From CAZKXU01 sp964556665 (GTDB lineage: Bacteria; Bdellovibrionota_C; UBA2361; CAZKXU01): a DNA stretch of 21,555 bases. Under the pieces are notes generated by a model that was not told where the DNA came from, made no database searches, and worked only from the letters and a program-made list of their open reading frames with translations. The stretch lies in the NCBI GenBank assembly GCA_964556665.1, contig CAZKXU010000058.1, forward strand, positions 1 to 21,555, given 5' to 3'. Within the stretch, counting starts at the first letter, position 1, and every line of letters begins with the position of its first letter. This document shows, in pieces, positions 15,459 to 21,555 of the stretch. Made by a program: the position numbers and the translations under genes.

Positions 15459-15535
15459 GATAAAAGGTGACGGTTCTATTTTTCGGTATACCCTCACCAG
15501 CCTAGCTGGCTCAATAAGTAGAGCTGTCACATCTA
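15459..15535 (+). repeat. Family B repeat, copy 2 (degenerate)
   Basis: GATAAAAGGTGACGGTTC starts the copy. The left arm GTGACGGTTCTATTT (15467-15481) matches the right arm AAGTAGAGCTGTCAC (15516-15530) at 12 of 15 positions. The loop contains ACCCTCACC in place of CTCCTCAC. It lies in the 268-base gap between the Tat gene and the DUF2000 gene, in the same orientation as copies 1 and 3. Confidence 0.7.
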
Positions 15536-15617
15536 ATGTCGGTCTTTTCTGGCACTCCGGGGGACTTTCCAACGGTTTTCGGCTCCTCTTCGTAAACGTT
15601 CCATGCTATAGGAAGTT

Positions 15618-16064
15618 ATGCAAAATTTACCTGATGAAAATACCAAGCGATTTATAGCCGTACTCAATAAAAAAATTGAGATTGGTAGGCTTTTGAATGC
15701 GCTTGGTCACATGGCCACTGGTCTCGCAGCTGGATCGGTCGATCGTGATGAAATATGTTTGTTGCAATACGTAGATAAAGAGGGCGGAGCGCATCCAAAC
15801 ATTTCACACTACCCATTTATTGTACTAAAAGCCGAAAATTCAAACCAGATTAGGAAGATCCGCCAGGAAGCGTTACGGCGTGAAATACTTTTCACAGATT
15901 TTACAAGTTCAATGATTGTCGGAACTTCGACTCAACAGCAGCAAGCTACTAGAGATACTTCTGAATTAGATTTGGAGTATTTCGGTATTTGTATGTTTGG
16001 GCCAACAGAGCCTTTGAGAGAAATTACTGGTAAGCTTAGTTTGTTTAAGTCATTGAGCACATAG
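15618..16064 (+). CDS. DUF2000 family protein
   Basis: A 148-residue protein. The block TKRFIAVLNKKIEIGRLLNALGHMATGLA (residues 9-37), the segment HPNISHYPFIVLKAENSNQIRKIRQEA (68-94), FTDFTSSMIVGTSTQQQQ, and the C-terminal LEYFGICMFGPTEPLREITGKLSLFK follow the DUF2000 family from end to end. From memory this family has a peptidyl-tRNA-hydrolase-2-like fold, but its reaction is not established. No signal peptide or membrane segment is seen, so it is cytoplasmic. The ATG follows AGGAAG by two bases, a close but plausible ribosome binding site. It is probably monocistronic: a family B repeat lies upstream and a hairpin and a convergent VWA gene downstream. Confidence 0.85.
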   Translation: MQNLPDENTKRFIAVLNKKIEIGRLLNALGHMATGLAAGSVDRDEICLLQYVDKEGGAHPNISHYPFIVLKAENSNQIRKIRQEALRREILFTDFTSSMIVGTSTQQQQATRDTSELDLEYFGICMFGPTEPLREITGKLSLFKSLST

Positions 16065-16110
16065 AACAAAAAAATAGTTTTATCAGAGATCGTCATAAAC
16101 TAGTACCCGC

Positions 16111-16174
16111 CGCCAGACACACGGTTATTTTGGGATGAAAAAATTTAGGTTGCCCACAAATAGCCGTGTGGGCG
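16111..16174. terminator. Inverted repeat between convergent DUF2000 and VWA genes
   Basis: CACACGGTTATTT (16118-16130) pairs with AAATAGCCGTGTG (16158-16170) with one wobble, extended by CGCC/GGCG outside a three-base bulge. The loop is 27 bases. It is placed where both convergent transcripts would end, but there is no clear U tract. Confidence 0.45.
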
Positions 16175-16208
16175 CGGTGTAACCATATGTAAAAAAGGAA
16201 AGCGTAGA

Positions 16209-17741
16209 TTAGTTGAACGAACGGGCCTTCTGCATGGCAGACACCAGGTTACTTCGACCAACGCGGGTACCGGAGCGTGCATCCAGCATCAAGCCATTGG
16301 TCCTCTCAGCGAGTGTCCGCATCTGACTCGCTGCGGCGTTGCCAAAGAGAATCGTAACGATTGGAATTCTGCGATCGCAATTAAATCTGCGACGCTCTTC
16401 CTCGAATGTTTCGATTGAGTCGCTTGACTCTCCATCACTCATTAACACTATCTGAACAGTGCTCTCGAGGAATGGATCCAACAACTTGGTCGCCTTGGCC
16501 GCCGGTTTGTAAATATTAGTATTGCCGTCAGCAGCAAGATCGGTGATCCGCTTTAGAAGTCCACGCAGTTCCTCCGGATTGTTACCAGTGACACTCCATT
16601 CGGCGATTATGCCCCCGTTGAAAGGGATCACTGTTGTAACATCACCCGGGGATGGTTGCATCAGAAAGTAGGCTGACTGAACAGGATCGAGGAGGAGTGT
16701 CATCGCCTCCTCGAGTTGCTTCTCTCCATCTCCTTTCATGCTACTTGAGTAGTCTAGTACGTAGGCAGTAGCAGACGGACGACGGAGCTCGGTCTGATAG
16801 AGCGTCAATGCAGCCCATAGTAGAGGACTTGGCGGAAGCGTGAGAGTGGAACTCTCGGCCCCTTCCTGCTTCTCTACGGTGATTGTTGGCATCTCGCCCT
16901 TGAGCCGATCGAAGCTGGTAAGTTTTGCTTCGGCCCGTTTTGTTAATATCATTGGAGCCGCAGCAATCAGATCGACATCAGTTGGAATGTAGATCTCATA
17001 CGACGAGGCCGGAGTACTCTCAGGGCGCGCATTCAGCTCCATAACGGCATCGTCGTAGCCGAAGAAAGCGTTAAACCCCTCAGGGTTGGAATTTGCTGTT
17101 TCTAGCAATTCCTTTACACCAGCGGAGGTAACGTCAACCTGCTGTAAGAACTGTTGGAGGTACGACTTCGCAGCAGCATCCTGCAGCAGATTCTGGCTGA
17201 TCTGACCCTGCTTGGCATAACTTGCCAGCATACCAAGATAGGCGAGCGCCCCAGCGTCGCACTGCGAGGCTGAAGGCATCGCAAGCTTGACGCCATCGTT
17301 CTTGATCAGCTCTGCAATATCCGCAAGTGAAAGCATCTTGCCAGTTACCTTGAGAGTCTTTGCAAGATCACCTCGTAGTGCAAAGACGACACGGCGCTCA
17401 ATCGGTGCGAAGCTTGTCGCGATCGATTGATCTGGTGTCTTGGCTAGCAATACACGTACCGATGAGGCCGGCCAGAGCATATCGAATGGACACTGATCCG
17501 GATTATCGAGATACCAAGTAAACTCAAGCGGCAGTATTTCGTGGCACTCGACCTTCAGTTCGGCACGCCCAGCCGCCAAATTCAATATCTCTACATAACC
17601 GTGATTATCGGCATCGTATCCGACTGTGAGCGTAGTATTCTCAGTACTGATCAGAGCCCCACTTGCCTGCTCATCCGAACCACAACACGTGACAAGGAAC
17701 GCGAGAAAAAGCGTCGTCAGCCTAGCATAAAATCCGGACAT
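16209..17741 (-). CDS. Lipoprotein-like VWA-domain protein with solute-binding-like N-terminal region
   Basis: The protein is 510 residues from the ATG at 17741, chosen because GGAGGGG lies seven bases upstream; a GTG 36 bases earlier lacks such a site. MSGFYARLTTLFLAFLVTCC is a signal peptide ending in a lipobox-like LVTC, so it is exported and possibly lipid-anchored. Residues about 25-310 resemble an extracellular solute-binding protein (RRVVFALRGDLAKTLKVTG, then KLAMPSASQCDAGALAYLGML, as in substrate-binding proteins of phosphate/sulfate type). Residues about 320-500 are a von Willebrand A domain with a complete MIDAS: DYSSS (D about 329), T in GNTNIYK (about 407), and SDGES (D about 435). 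This domain pair is a known architecture thought to bind ligands or adhesion partners at the envelope. It is GC-richer than adjacent genes and stands alone. Confidence 0.85.
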   Translation of the reverse strand: MSGFYARLTTLFLAFLVTCCGSDEQASGALISTENTTLTVGYDADNHGYVEILNLAAGRAELKVECHEILPLEFTWYLDNPDQCPFDMLWPASSVRVLLAKTPDQSIATSFAPIERRVVFALRGDLAKTLKVTGKMLSLADIAELIKNDGVKLAMPSASQCDAGALAYLGMLASYAKQGQISQNLLQDAAAKSYLQQFLQQVDVTSAGVKELLETANSNPEGFNAFFGYDDAVMELNARPESTPASSYEIYIPTDVDLIAAAPMILTKRAEAKLTSFDRLKGEMPTITVEKQEGAESSTLTLPPSPLLWAALTLYQTELRRPSATAYVLDYSSSMKGDGEKQLEEAMTLLLDPVQSAYFLMQPSPGDVTTVIPFNGGIIAEWSVTGNNPEELRGLLKRITDLAADGNTNIYKPAAKATKLLDPFLESTVQIVLMSDGESSDSIETFEEERRRFNCDRRIPIVTILFGNAAASQMRTLAERTNGLMLDARSGTRVGRSNLVSAMQKARSFN

Positions 17742-18002
17742 TTTCGTGCCCCTCCCTGAATTGGTGACAACCGTCACCGTGAATGGATTTCAACTCTTCT
17801 ACACATATTTGATGAACCTAAATGAACAATCCTTTGAAGGGAGAATATACGATTTTTTGAGTGCATACTCAAATGATACGTTTGGAATCGAAAGAGGGCG
17901 TTGACGAACATTAGTAGATCTCCTCCCCTGATAACTATTTTGGGCGCTACTTATTTTGTTAAACTTTCCATAACTCCTAAGTGAGAAGTTTAGAACCTAA
18001 AT

Positions 18003-18076
18003 CTGAATTCAAAAACGAAGTGCAACACTTAGTATCCTTAATGATCCTAAGTGTTGCACTTCGTTTTTGAATTCAG
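18003..18076. repeat. Perfect inverted repeat with 30-bp arms
   Basis: The arm 18003-18032 (CTGAATTCAAAAACGAAG then TGCAACACTTAG) is an exact complement of 18047-18076, spacer 14 bases. No coding sequence lies inside. The lack of any mismatch suggests recent origin or selection; it may be a pair of facing mobile-element ends, a cruciform site or a bidirectional terminator. Confidence 0.85.
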
Positions 18077-18099
18077 TCTCCAGATAGGTCAAAACAACA

Positions 18100-18180
18100 G
18101 ATAAAAGGTGACAATTCTATTTTTAAAGATCTCCTCACGCTAGCTAGCCCAATAAATAGAACCGTCACATTTACTATCCC
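18100..18180 (+). repeat. Family B repeat, copy 3
   Basis: GATAAAAGGTGACAATTC starts the copy. Left arm GTGACAATTCTATTT (18108-18122) and right arm AAATAGAACCGTCAC (18154-18168) pair at 13 of 15 positions, the two changes leaving wobble-type pairs on one strand. The loop contains ATCTCCTCACGC, and the 3' flank ATTTACTATCCC is identical to copy 1. Confidence 0.8.
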
Positions 18181-18208
18181 TATTAACTTTAAGATTGAAT
18201 CACGCCTG

Positions 18209-18236
18209 ATCATAACATAGACTATCTTGTTATGAT
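18209..18236 (+). promoter_or_regulatory. Inverted repeat covering the ppa start codon
   Basis: ATCATAACA (18209-18217) pairs perfectly with TGTTATGAT (18228-18236) around a ten-base loop. The 3' arm contains the ATG (18232-18234). No Shine-Dalgarno sequence is visible, so folding could block initiation; alternatively it is a palindromic operator. Confidence 0.45.
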
Positions 18237-18726
18237 TATCTCCGTACTAATCGAAATTCCTAAGGGCTCACGTAATAAGTATGAATGGGACAAAGAGAAA
18301 AATCTAATCAGATTTGATCGGATGCTTTTCTCCTCTGTTCATTATCCTACCGATTACGGATTTATCCAGGACACCTTGGGAGATGACGGCGATGCGCTGG
18401 ACGTACTGGTGCTGGTCTCAGAGGCTACTTTCCCAGGCTGTTTAATCGAAGCAAAACCGATCGGTGTTTTTAAAATGTCAGATGACAAGGGCGGAGATGA
18501 AAAAATATTATCTGTACCTTTATACGACCCACTCTGGAACCATATAAACTCCTTAGACGGTGTTCCTCCTCATTTACTAAAGGAGATTGAACATTTTTTC
18601 TCGATTTATAAGAACCTCGAGAAGAAAGCTGTAAAGATTATAGGTTGGGACAATAAAGCCAAAGCCGAAAAAATTATTAAAGAGTGTCAAAATCGGTATA
18701 AAAAAAAGAAGAAAAGCTCAGTTTAA
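18232..18726 (+). CDS. ppa: Inorganic pyrophosphatase (family I)
   Basis: A 164-residue protein, the usual length for bacterial family I soluble pyrophosphatase, which hydrolyses PPi to two phosphates with Mg2+ and pulls biosynthetic reactions forward in the cytoplasm. Blocks seen: VLIEIPKGSRNKYEWDKE (substrate-binding Lys and Arg), RFDRMLFSSVHYPTDYGFIQDTLGDDGDALDVLVL with the metal-binding Asp cluster DGDALD, then KPIGVFKMSDDKGGDEKILSVP and a final Lys-rich tail. The signature position usually Pro or Glu after DGD is Ala, a variant that I regard as tolerated. It is monocistronic, with a long repeat-filled upstream region and no visible ribosome binding site. Confidence 0.95.
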   Translation: MIISVLIEIPKGSRNKYEWDKEKNLIRFDRMLFSSVHYPTDYGFIQDTLGDDGDALDVLVLVSEATFPGCLIEAKPIGVFKMSDDKGGDEKILSVPLYDPLWNHINSLDGVPPHLLKEIEHFFSIYKNLEKKAVKIIGWDNKAKAEKIIKECQNRYKKKKKSSV

Positions 18727-19040
18727 GATTATGTCATACCCGCTCTTTTCGAGCAGCGATGCTAACCACATGAAAACGCTATATTTTTACATTCACCCCA
18801 AACTACCCGTGAACAGCTAACGCTACCCTCACCAATTATTATCTCTATTTTTACATTCTTTTTCTCCCCGCCCTTGAATTACCACATTTTGATGTGCATA
18901 CTATACTCGCCCTTTTGAATCACTGTTTTAAGGGGTTCTTTTAGCTGCAGTGGGGCTATTTTCTGGTCCTAACTAGGCATTCATGAAAGATCTTTTATAC
19001 AGGAAACTATTTACTTCGGTAATTTGGAGGAAAACTACGT
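18727..19040 (+). promoter_or_regulatory. groESL upstream region with candidate promoter
   Basis: 314 bases without a gene. A candidate promoter is TTGAAT (18874-18879), 17-base spacer, CATACT (18897-18902); its -35 part sits in CCCTTGAA, which also resembles a sigma-32 -35, but no CCCCAT-type -10 follows. A related CCCTTTTGAAT occurs at 18910-18920. I see no CIRCE element. The leader ends with the ribosome binding site GGAGG (19026-19030) before groES. Confidence 0.45.
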
Positions 19041-19346
19041 ATGGCAAAATCGAATAGCAAAATTAGACCGTTACAGGATCGTTTAATCGTTGAGCGACTT
19101 GAAGGTGAAGAGAAGACCAGTTCAGGTCTCTACATCCCTGAGAGCGCCAAAGAGAAGCCACAGCGCGGCAAAGTAATCGCTGCTGGTAAAGGTCGTGTAC
19201 GCGAAGATGGTTCAGTACAACCGGTTGACTGTAAGGTTGGTGATCATATCCTTTTCGGCAAATATGCTGGAACTGAGATTAAGATCGATAATACCGAGTA
19301 CCTTATCCTTAAAGAGGATGATGTGCTTGGCGTAATTGAAGCGTAA
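19041..19346 (+). CDS. groES: Co-chaperonin GroES (Hsp10)
   Basis: A 101-residue protein. IRPLQDRLIVERLEGEEKTSSGLYIPESAKEKPQ is the N-terminal beta domain plus mobile loop that docks on GroEL; GKVIAAGKGRVREDG and GDHILFGKYAGTEIKIDNTEYLIL follow, ending LKEDDVLGVIEA. The heptameric lid closes the GroEL folding chamber in the cytoplasm. The protein is complete and of normal length. It has a strong ribosome binding site (TTGGAGGAAAACTACGT before the ATG) and is followed after 34 bases by groEL in the usual bicistronic order. Confidence 0.98.
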   Translation: MAKSNSKIRPLQDRLIVERLEGEEKTSSGLYIPESAKEKPQRGKVIAAGKGRVREDGSVQPVDCKVGDHILFGKYAGTEIKIDNTEYLILKEDDVLGVIEA

Positions 19347-19380
19347 ATTTAATTTTTAATTTATTTTGAAGGGATGAACA

Positions 19381-21024
19381 ATGGCTAAAAAATTACAGTT
19401 CGGACTCGAAGCCAGAGAGGATATTTTAAAAGGTGTTAAAATCCTCACTGATGCAGTTCGTGTCACAATGGGACCACGTGGTCGTAACGTGGTAATCGAG
19501 AAGAGCTTTGGCGCTCCAACTATCACTAAAGACGGTGTAACCGTGGCTAAGGAAGTTGAGCTAGAAGGCAAATTTGAGAATATGGGTGCACAGATGGTTA
19601 AGGAAGTAGCTTCCAAGACCTCAGAAGTTGCCGGTGACGGTACAACAACTGCAACAGTTCTCGCTCATGCTATCTACAGCGAAGGCTTAAAGCTTGTTGC
19701 TGCAGGACATGATCCTATGTCACTTAAGCGTGGTATTGATGCTGCGGTTAAAGTAACGATTGAGTCATTAAAAGATCTTTCAAACCCAACAAAGGGTCAG
19801 AAAGAGATCGCCCAAGTTGGCGCTATCTCCGCTAATTCCGATAAAGAGATCGGCAGCATTATCGCTGAAGCAATGGAGAAAGTAGGCAAAGAGGGTGTTA
19901 TCACTGTTGAGGAAGCAAAAGGACTTGAGACAACTCTTGAGGTTGTTGAAGGTATGCAGTTCGACCGTGGTTACCTATCACCATACTTCGTAACTAATGC
20001 TGACCGTATGGAAGCAGTTCTTGAGAATGCGCTGATCCTCATTAATGAAAAGAAGATCAGCAGCATGAAGGATCTTCTCCCAATCCTTGAGCAGGTTGCT
20101 AAGAGCGGTAAACCGCTTCTTATCATCGCTGAAGAGGTTGAGGGTGAGGCATTGGCTACACTTGTTGTTAACAAGATCCGTGGCACTCTTAATGTTTGCG
20201 CTGTTAAGGCTCCAGGATTCGGCGATCGTCGTAAGGCGATGCTTGAAGACATTGCGACCCTTACCGGTGGTAAATGTATTACTGAAGATCTTGGTATTAA
20301 GCTTGAGAGCTTGACCATGTCAGATCTTGGTAAGGCTAAGAGAATAGTAATCGACAAGGACAACTGCACCGTAATTGACGGCGCTGGCGCTAAGGATGAG
20401 ATCCAGGCTCGTGTTAAGCAGATCCGCTCACAGATCGAGGATACAACCTCTGACTATGACCGTGAGAAGCTACAGGAGAGACTTGCCAAACTAGTCGGCG
20501 GTGTTGCAGTTATCCATGTTGGAGCTGCTACCGAGGTAGAGATGAAAGAGAAGAAAGCACGCGTGGAAGACGCTCTTCATGCTACCCGTGCTGCAGTTGA
20601 GGAAGGTATCGTTCCTGGCGGCGGCGTTGCACTTATCCGTGCTATCGAAGCGCTTGATTCAATCAAGCTTAACGATGAGCAGATGGTTGGTGTAAAGATT
20701 GTTCGTCGCGCACTTGAGGAGCCAATCCGCACGATTGCTTCAAACTCAGGCGCTGAGCCATCAATCGTTGTAGATAAGGTTAAGAACCAGAAAGGTGCTT
20801 GGGGCTATAATGCAGCCACAGATACCTATGAAGATCTGGTTAAGGCCGGAATCATCGACCCAACTAAGGTAGTTCGCTGCGCTCTGCAGAACGCTGCTTC
20901 AGTTGCAGGCTTAATGCTCACAACAGAGGCACTCATCGCTGAGCAGCCTAAGAGCAAAGATGAAGGTGCTGGTGCAGGACATTCACATGGCGGCATGCCA
21001 GGTGGAATGGGCGGCATGATGTAA
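19381..21024 (+). CDS. groEL: Chaperonin GroEL (Hsp60)
   Basis: A complete 547-residue protein. ATP-binding and hinge motifs are intact: TMGPRGRNVVIEKSFGAPTITKDGVTVAKE near residues 30-60, VAGDGTTTATVLA near 84-97 (catalytic Asp), GVAVIHVGAATEVEMKEKK in the lower intermediate/equatorial part, VEEGIVPGGGVALIRA, and the Gly-Gly-Met-rich flexible tail GGMPGGMGGMM, with an additional His-containing GHSHGG. It forms the tetradecameric ATP-driven folding cage with GroES. The ribosome binding site is AAGGGATGAACA before the ATG. Codon use is regular and rich in preferred codons, as expected for high expression. Two hairpins follow the stop. Confidence 0.98.
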   Translation: MAKKLQFGLEAREDILKGVKILTDAVRVTMGPRGRNVVIEKSFGAPTITKDGVTVAKEVELEGKFENMGAQMVKEVASKTSEVAGDGTTTATVLAHAIYSEGLKLVAAGHDPMSLKRGIDAAVKVTIESLKDLSNPTKGQKEIAQVGAISANSDKEIGSIIAEAMEKVGKEGVITVEEAKGLETTLEVVEGMQFDRGYLSPYFVTNADRMEAVLENALILINEKKISSMKDLLPILEQVAKSGKPLLIIAEEVEGEALATLVVNKIRGTLNVCAVKAPGFGDRRKAMLEDIATLTGGKCITEDLGIKLESLTMSDLGKAKRIVIDKDNCTVIDGAGAKDEIQARVKQIRSQIEDTTSDYDREKLQERLAKLVGGVAVIHVGAATEVEMKEKKARVEDALHATRAAVEEGIVPGGGVALIRAIEALDSIKLNDEQMVGVKIVRRALEEPIRTIASNSGAEPSIVVDKVKNQKGAWGYNAATDTYEDLVKAGIIDPTKVVRCALQNAASVAGLMLTTEALIAEQPKSKDEGAGAGHSHGGMPGGMGGMM

Positions 21025-21025
21025 T

Positions 21026-21052
21026 ATAAAGCTAGGCTTTGCCTAGCTTTAT
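21026..21052 (+). terminator. Perfect 12-bp hairpin directly after groEL stop
   Basis: ATAAAGCTAGGC (21026-21037) pairs exactly with 21041-21052 around TTT, starting one base after the stop codon. It may be an mRNA 3'-stabilising stem or the first of two tandem terminators. Confidence 0.65.
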
Positions 21053-21060
21053 AAGATCGT

Positions 21061-21090
21061 AAAATGGGCCTTTATAGGCCCATTTTTATT
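21061..21090 (+). terminator. groESL intrinsic terminator
   Basis: AAAATGGGCC (21061-21070) pairs with GGCCCATTTT (21077-21086), loop TTTATA, followed by TATT. It is a classic rho-independent terminator, 36 bases after the groEL stop. Confidence 0.88.
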
Positions 21091-21118
21091 CGTCCACTGG
21101 GCAACATCCTATGGTGCC

Positions 21119-21555
21119 GAGCTACTTACTCTGAATAAAAGAATCGAGGAAAGATTATTTGGGCAACATGATGCTGTTACAGCCGCAACTTCCGCCATAA
21201 AAAGAGCCTCTGCTGGCATCTCCGATCCGAGACGCCCGATCGCTTGTTTACTCTTTGTAGGATCTCCACAGGTAGGAAAACACTATTTAGCAGAGCAGTT
21301 AGCAGAGCATTACGGTGGAGGGAAAACCCCTCTACTCTCATTGAATATGGGCCGCTTTCAGCAGCAAAGCTCTGTCTCTCAGCTAATTGGAGCACCGCCC
21401 GGGTACATAGGATATGGAGAGCCAGGTGAACTCATAGAACCTATTCGCCGCAACCCTAATTCCGTCGTAGTATTTCGACATATTGAGATGGCTCATCCTG
21501 AGGTAAGAAATCTGTTGCTGCAGATCATGGAGGATGGACGTCTTACCGATGGTCA
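21119..21555 (+). pseudogene. ClpB/ClpC-like D2 AAA+ region, 5' part absent, Walker motifs altered (runs off window)
   Basis: The frame ELLTLNKRIEERLFGQHDAV... aligns with the start of the second AAA+ module of Clp/Hsp100 proteins, followed by IACLLFVGSPQVGKHYLAEQL and LIGAPPGYIGYGEPGELIE and IMEDGRLTDG. The Walker A, normally GPTGVGKT, reads GSPQVGKH (21260-21283), and the Walker B, normally LLDEIEKAHP, reads VFRHIEMAHP with Arg-His in place of Asp-Glu (21476-21481). There is no N-domain, D1 or middle domain. From the in-frame stop at 21044 to the match I find no ATG, GTG or TTG; the first in-frame ATG is at 21347. The frame is otherwise intact to the window edge. It is either the remnant of a Clp gene or a non-hydrolysing relative with an unusual start. 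Confidence 0.65.

Larger units (their letters stand above)
17742..18231. other. 490-base gene-free stretch upstream of ppa
   Basis: From left to right it holds the VWA gene's upstream region, a small hairpin TTTGAGTGCATACTCAAA near 17856-17875, the perfect palindrome 18003-18076, the family B repeat 18100-18180, and the ppa leader with a hairpin over the start codon. No protein frame is supported. Confidence 0.6.

Noticed and set aside
11311..18180. CRISPR-like array
   Set aside because: Repeats are three copies kilobases apart with internal dyad symmetry and no spacers of regular length; no cas genes.
18727..19040. CIRCE element or full sigma-32 promoter before groES
   Set aside because: No TTAGCACTC/GAGTGCTAA pair and no CCCCAT -10 could be found; only a -35-like CCCTTGAA.
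19971..20369. Antisense open frame within groEL
   Set aside because: It is a shadow of the strongly biased codon use of groEL, with no start signals or family match.

Overview
The window comes from a bacterium, most likely Gram-negative. It encodes a Tat-type signal peptide protein, a lipoprotein-like VWA protein, a DUF4124-glutaredoxin protein and an RseP-like site-2 protease, and it carries REP-like palindromic repeats. The housekeeping genes (prfA, ppa, groES-groEL) look proteobacterial or delta-like in style, but I cannot name a genus. There are no tRNA, rRNA, CRISPR or complete insertion sequence features.

Layout. Positions 54-1808 (minus) hold a tight operon: a phosphoribosyltransferase-like protein, a NUDIX hydrolase of the ADP-ribose pyrophosphatase type, and a hexapeptide-repeat acyltransferase. 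A small two-helix membrane protein (1910-2314, plus) is followed by a 191-bp nested inverted-repeat element. Next is a CinA-family protein with two CinA-like domains, the first lacking the catalytic Ser. Positions 3894-4880 hold a GC-rich orphan gene with its own strong terminator, flanked by two more REP-like elements. Positions 4897-8174 (minus) hold an LD-carboxypeptidase, a serine hydrolase of the beta-lactamase fold whose SxxK lysine is Ala, and prfA. An OsmC-type redox protein follows (8234, plus).

Positions 8935-11279 contain an RseP-like membrane protease (minus), a 36-residue membrane protein preceded by a hairpin next to its ribosome binding site, and an exported DUF4124-glutaredoxin protein. 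Positions 11311-16064 contain a 798-residue helical-repeat orphan (plus), a convergent Tat-exported HExxH protein split by a frameshift, and a DUF2000 protein. Positions 16209-17741 (minus) encode a lipoprotein-like protein with a solute-binding-like N-terminal part and a VWA domain. Then come a 30-bp-arm palindrome, ppa, groES-groEL with two 3' hairpins, and, at the window edge, a ClpB/ClpC-like D2 ATPase region that has lost Walker residues and has no visible start codon.

Two dispersed structured-repeat families run through the intergenic spaces. Family A has ACTGGGA...TCCCAGT ends and GCGGGCTTCCAGCCCGC-type hairpins (three loci). Family B has GTGACGGTTCTATTT arms and a conserved CTCCTCAC-type loop (three loci, all in the same orientation). 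The GC-richer genes (4236, 8978, 10507, 16209) all have clear Shine-Dalgarno sequences, while most AT-richer genes do not. This suggests that parts of the window have different origins. There is no single obvious defence or biosynthetic system. The most unusual content is a set of enzymes with altered active sites (duplicated CinA, SxxK-less hydrolase, Clp D2 without Walker B acids) together with the repeat families.
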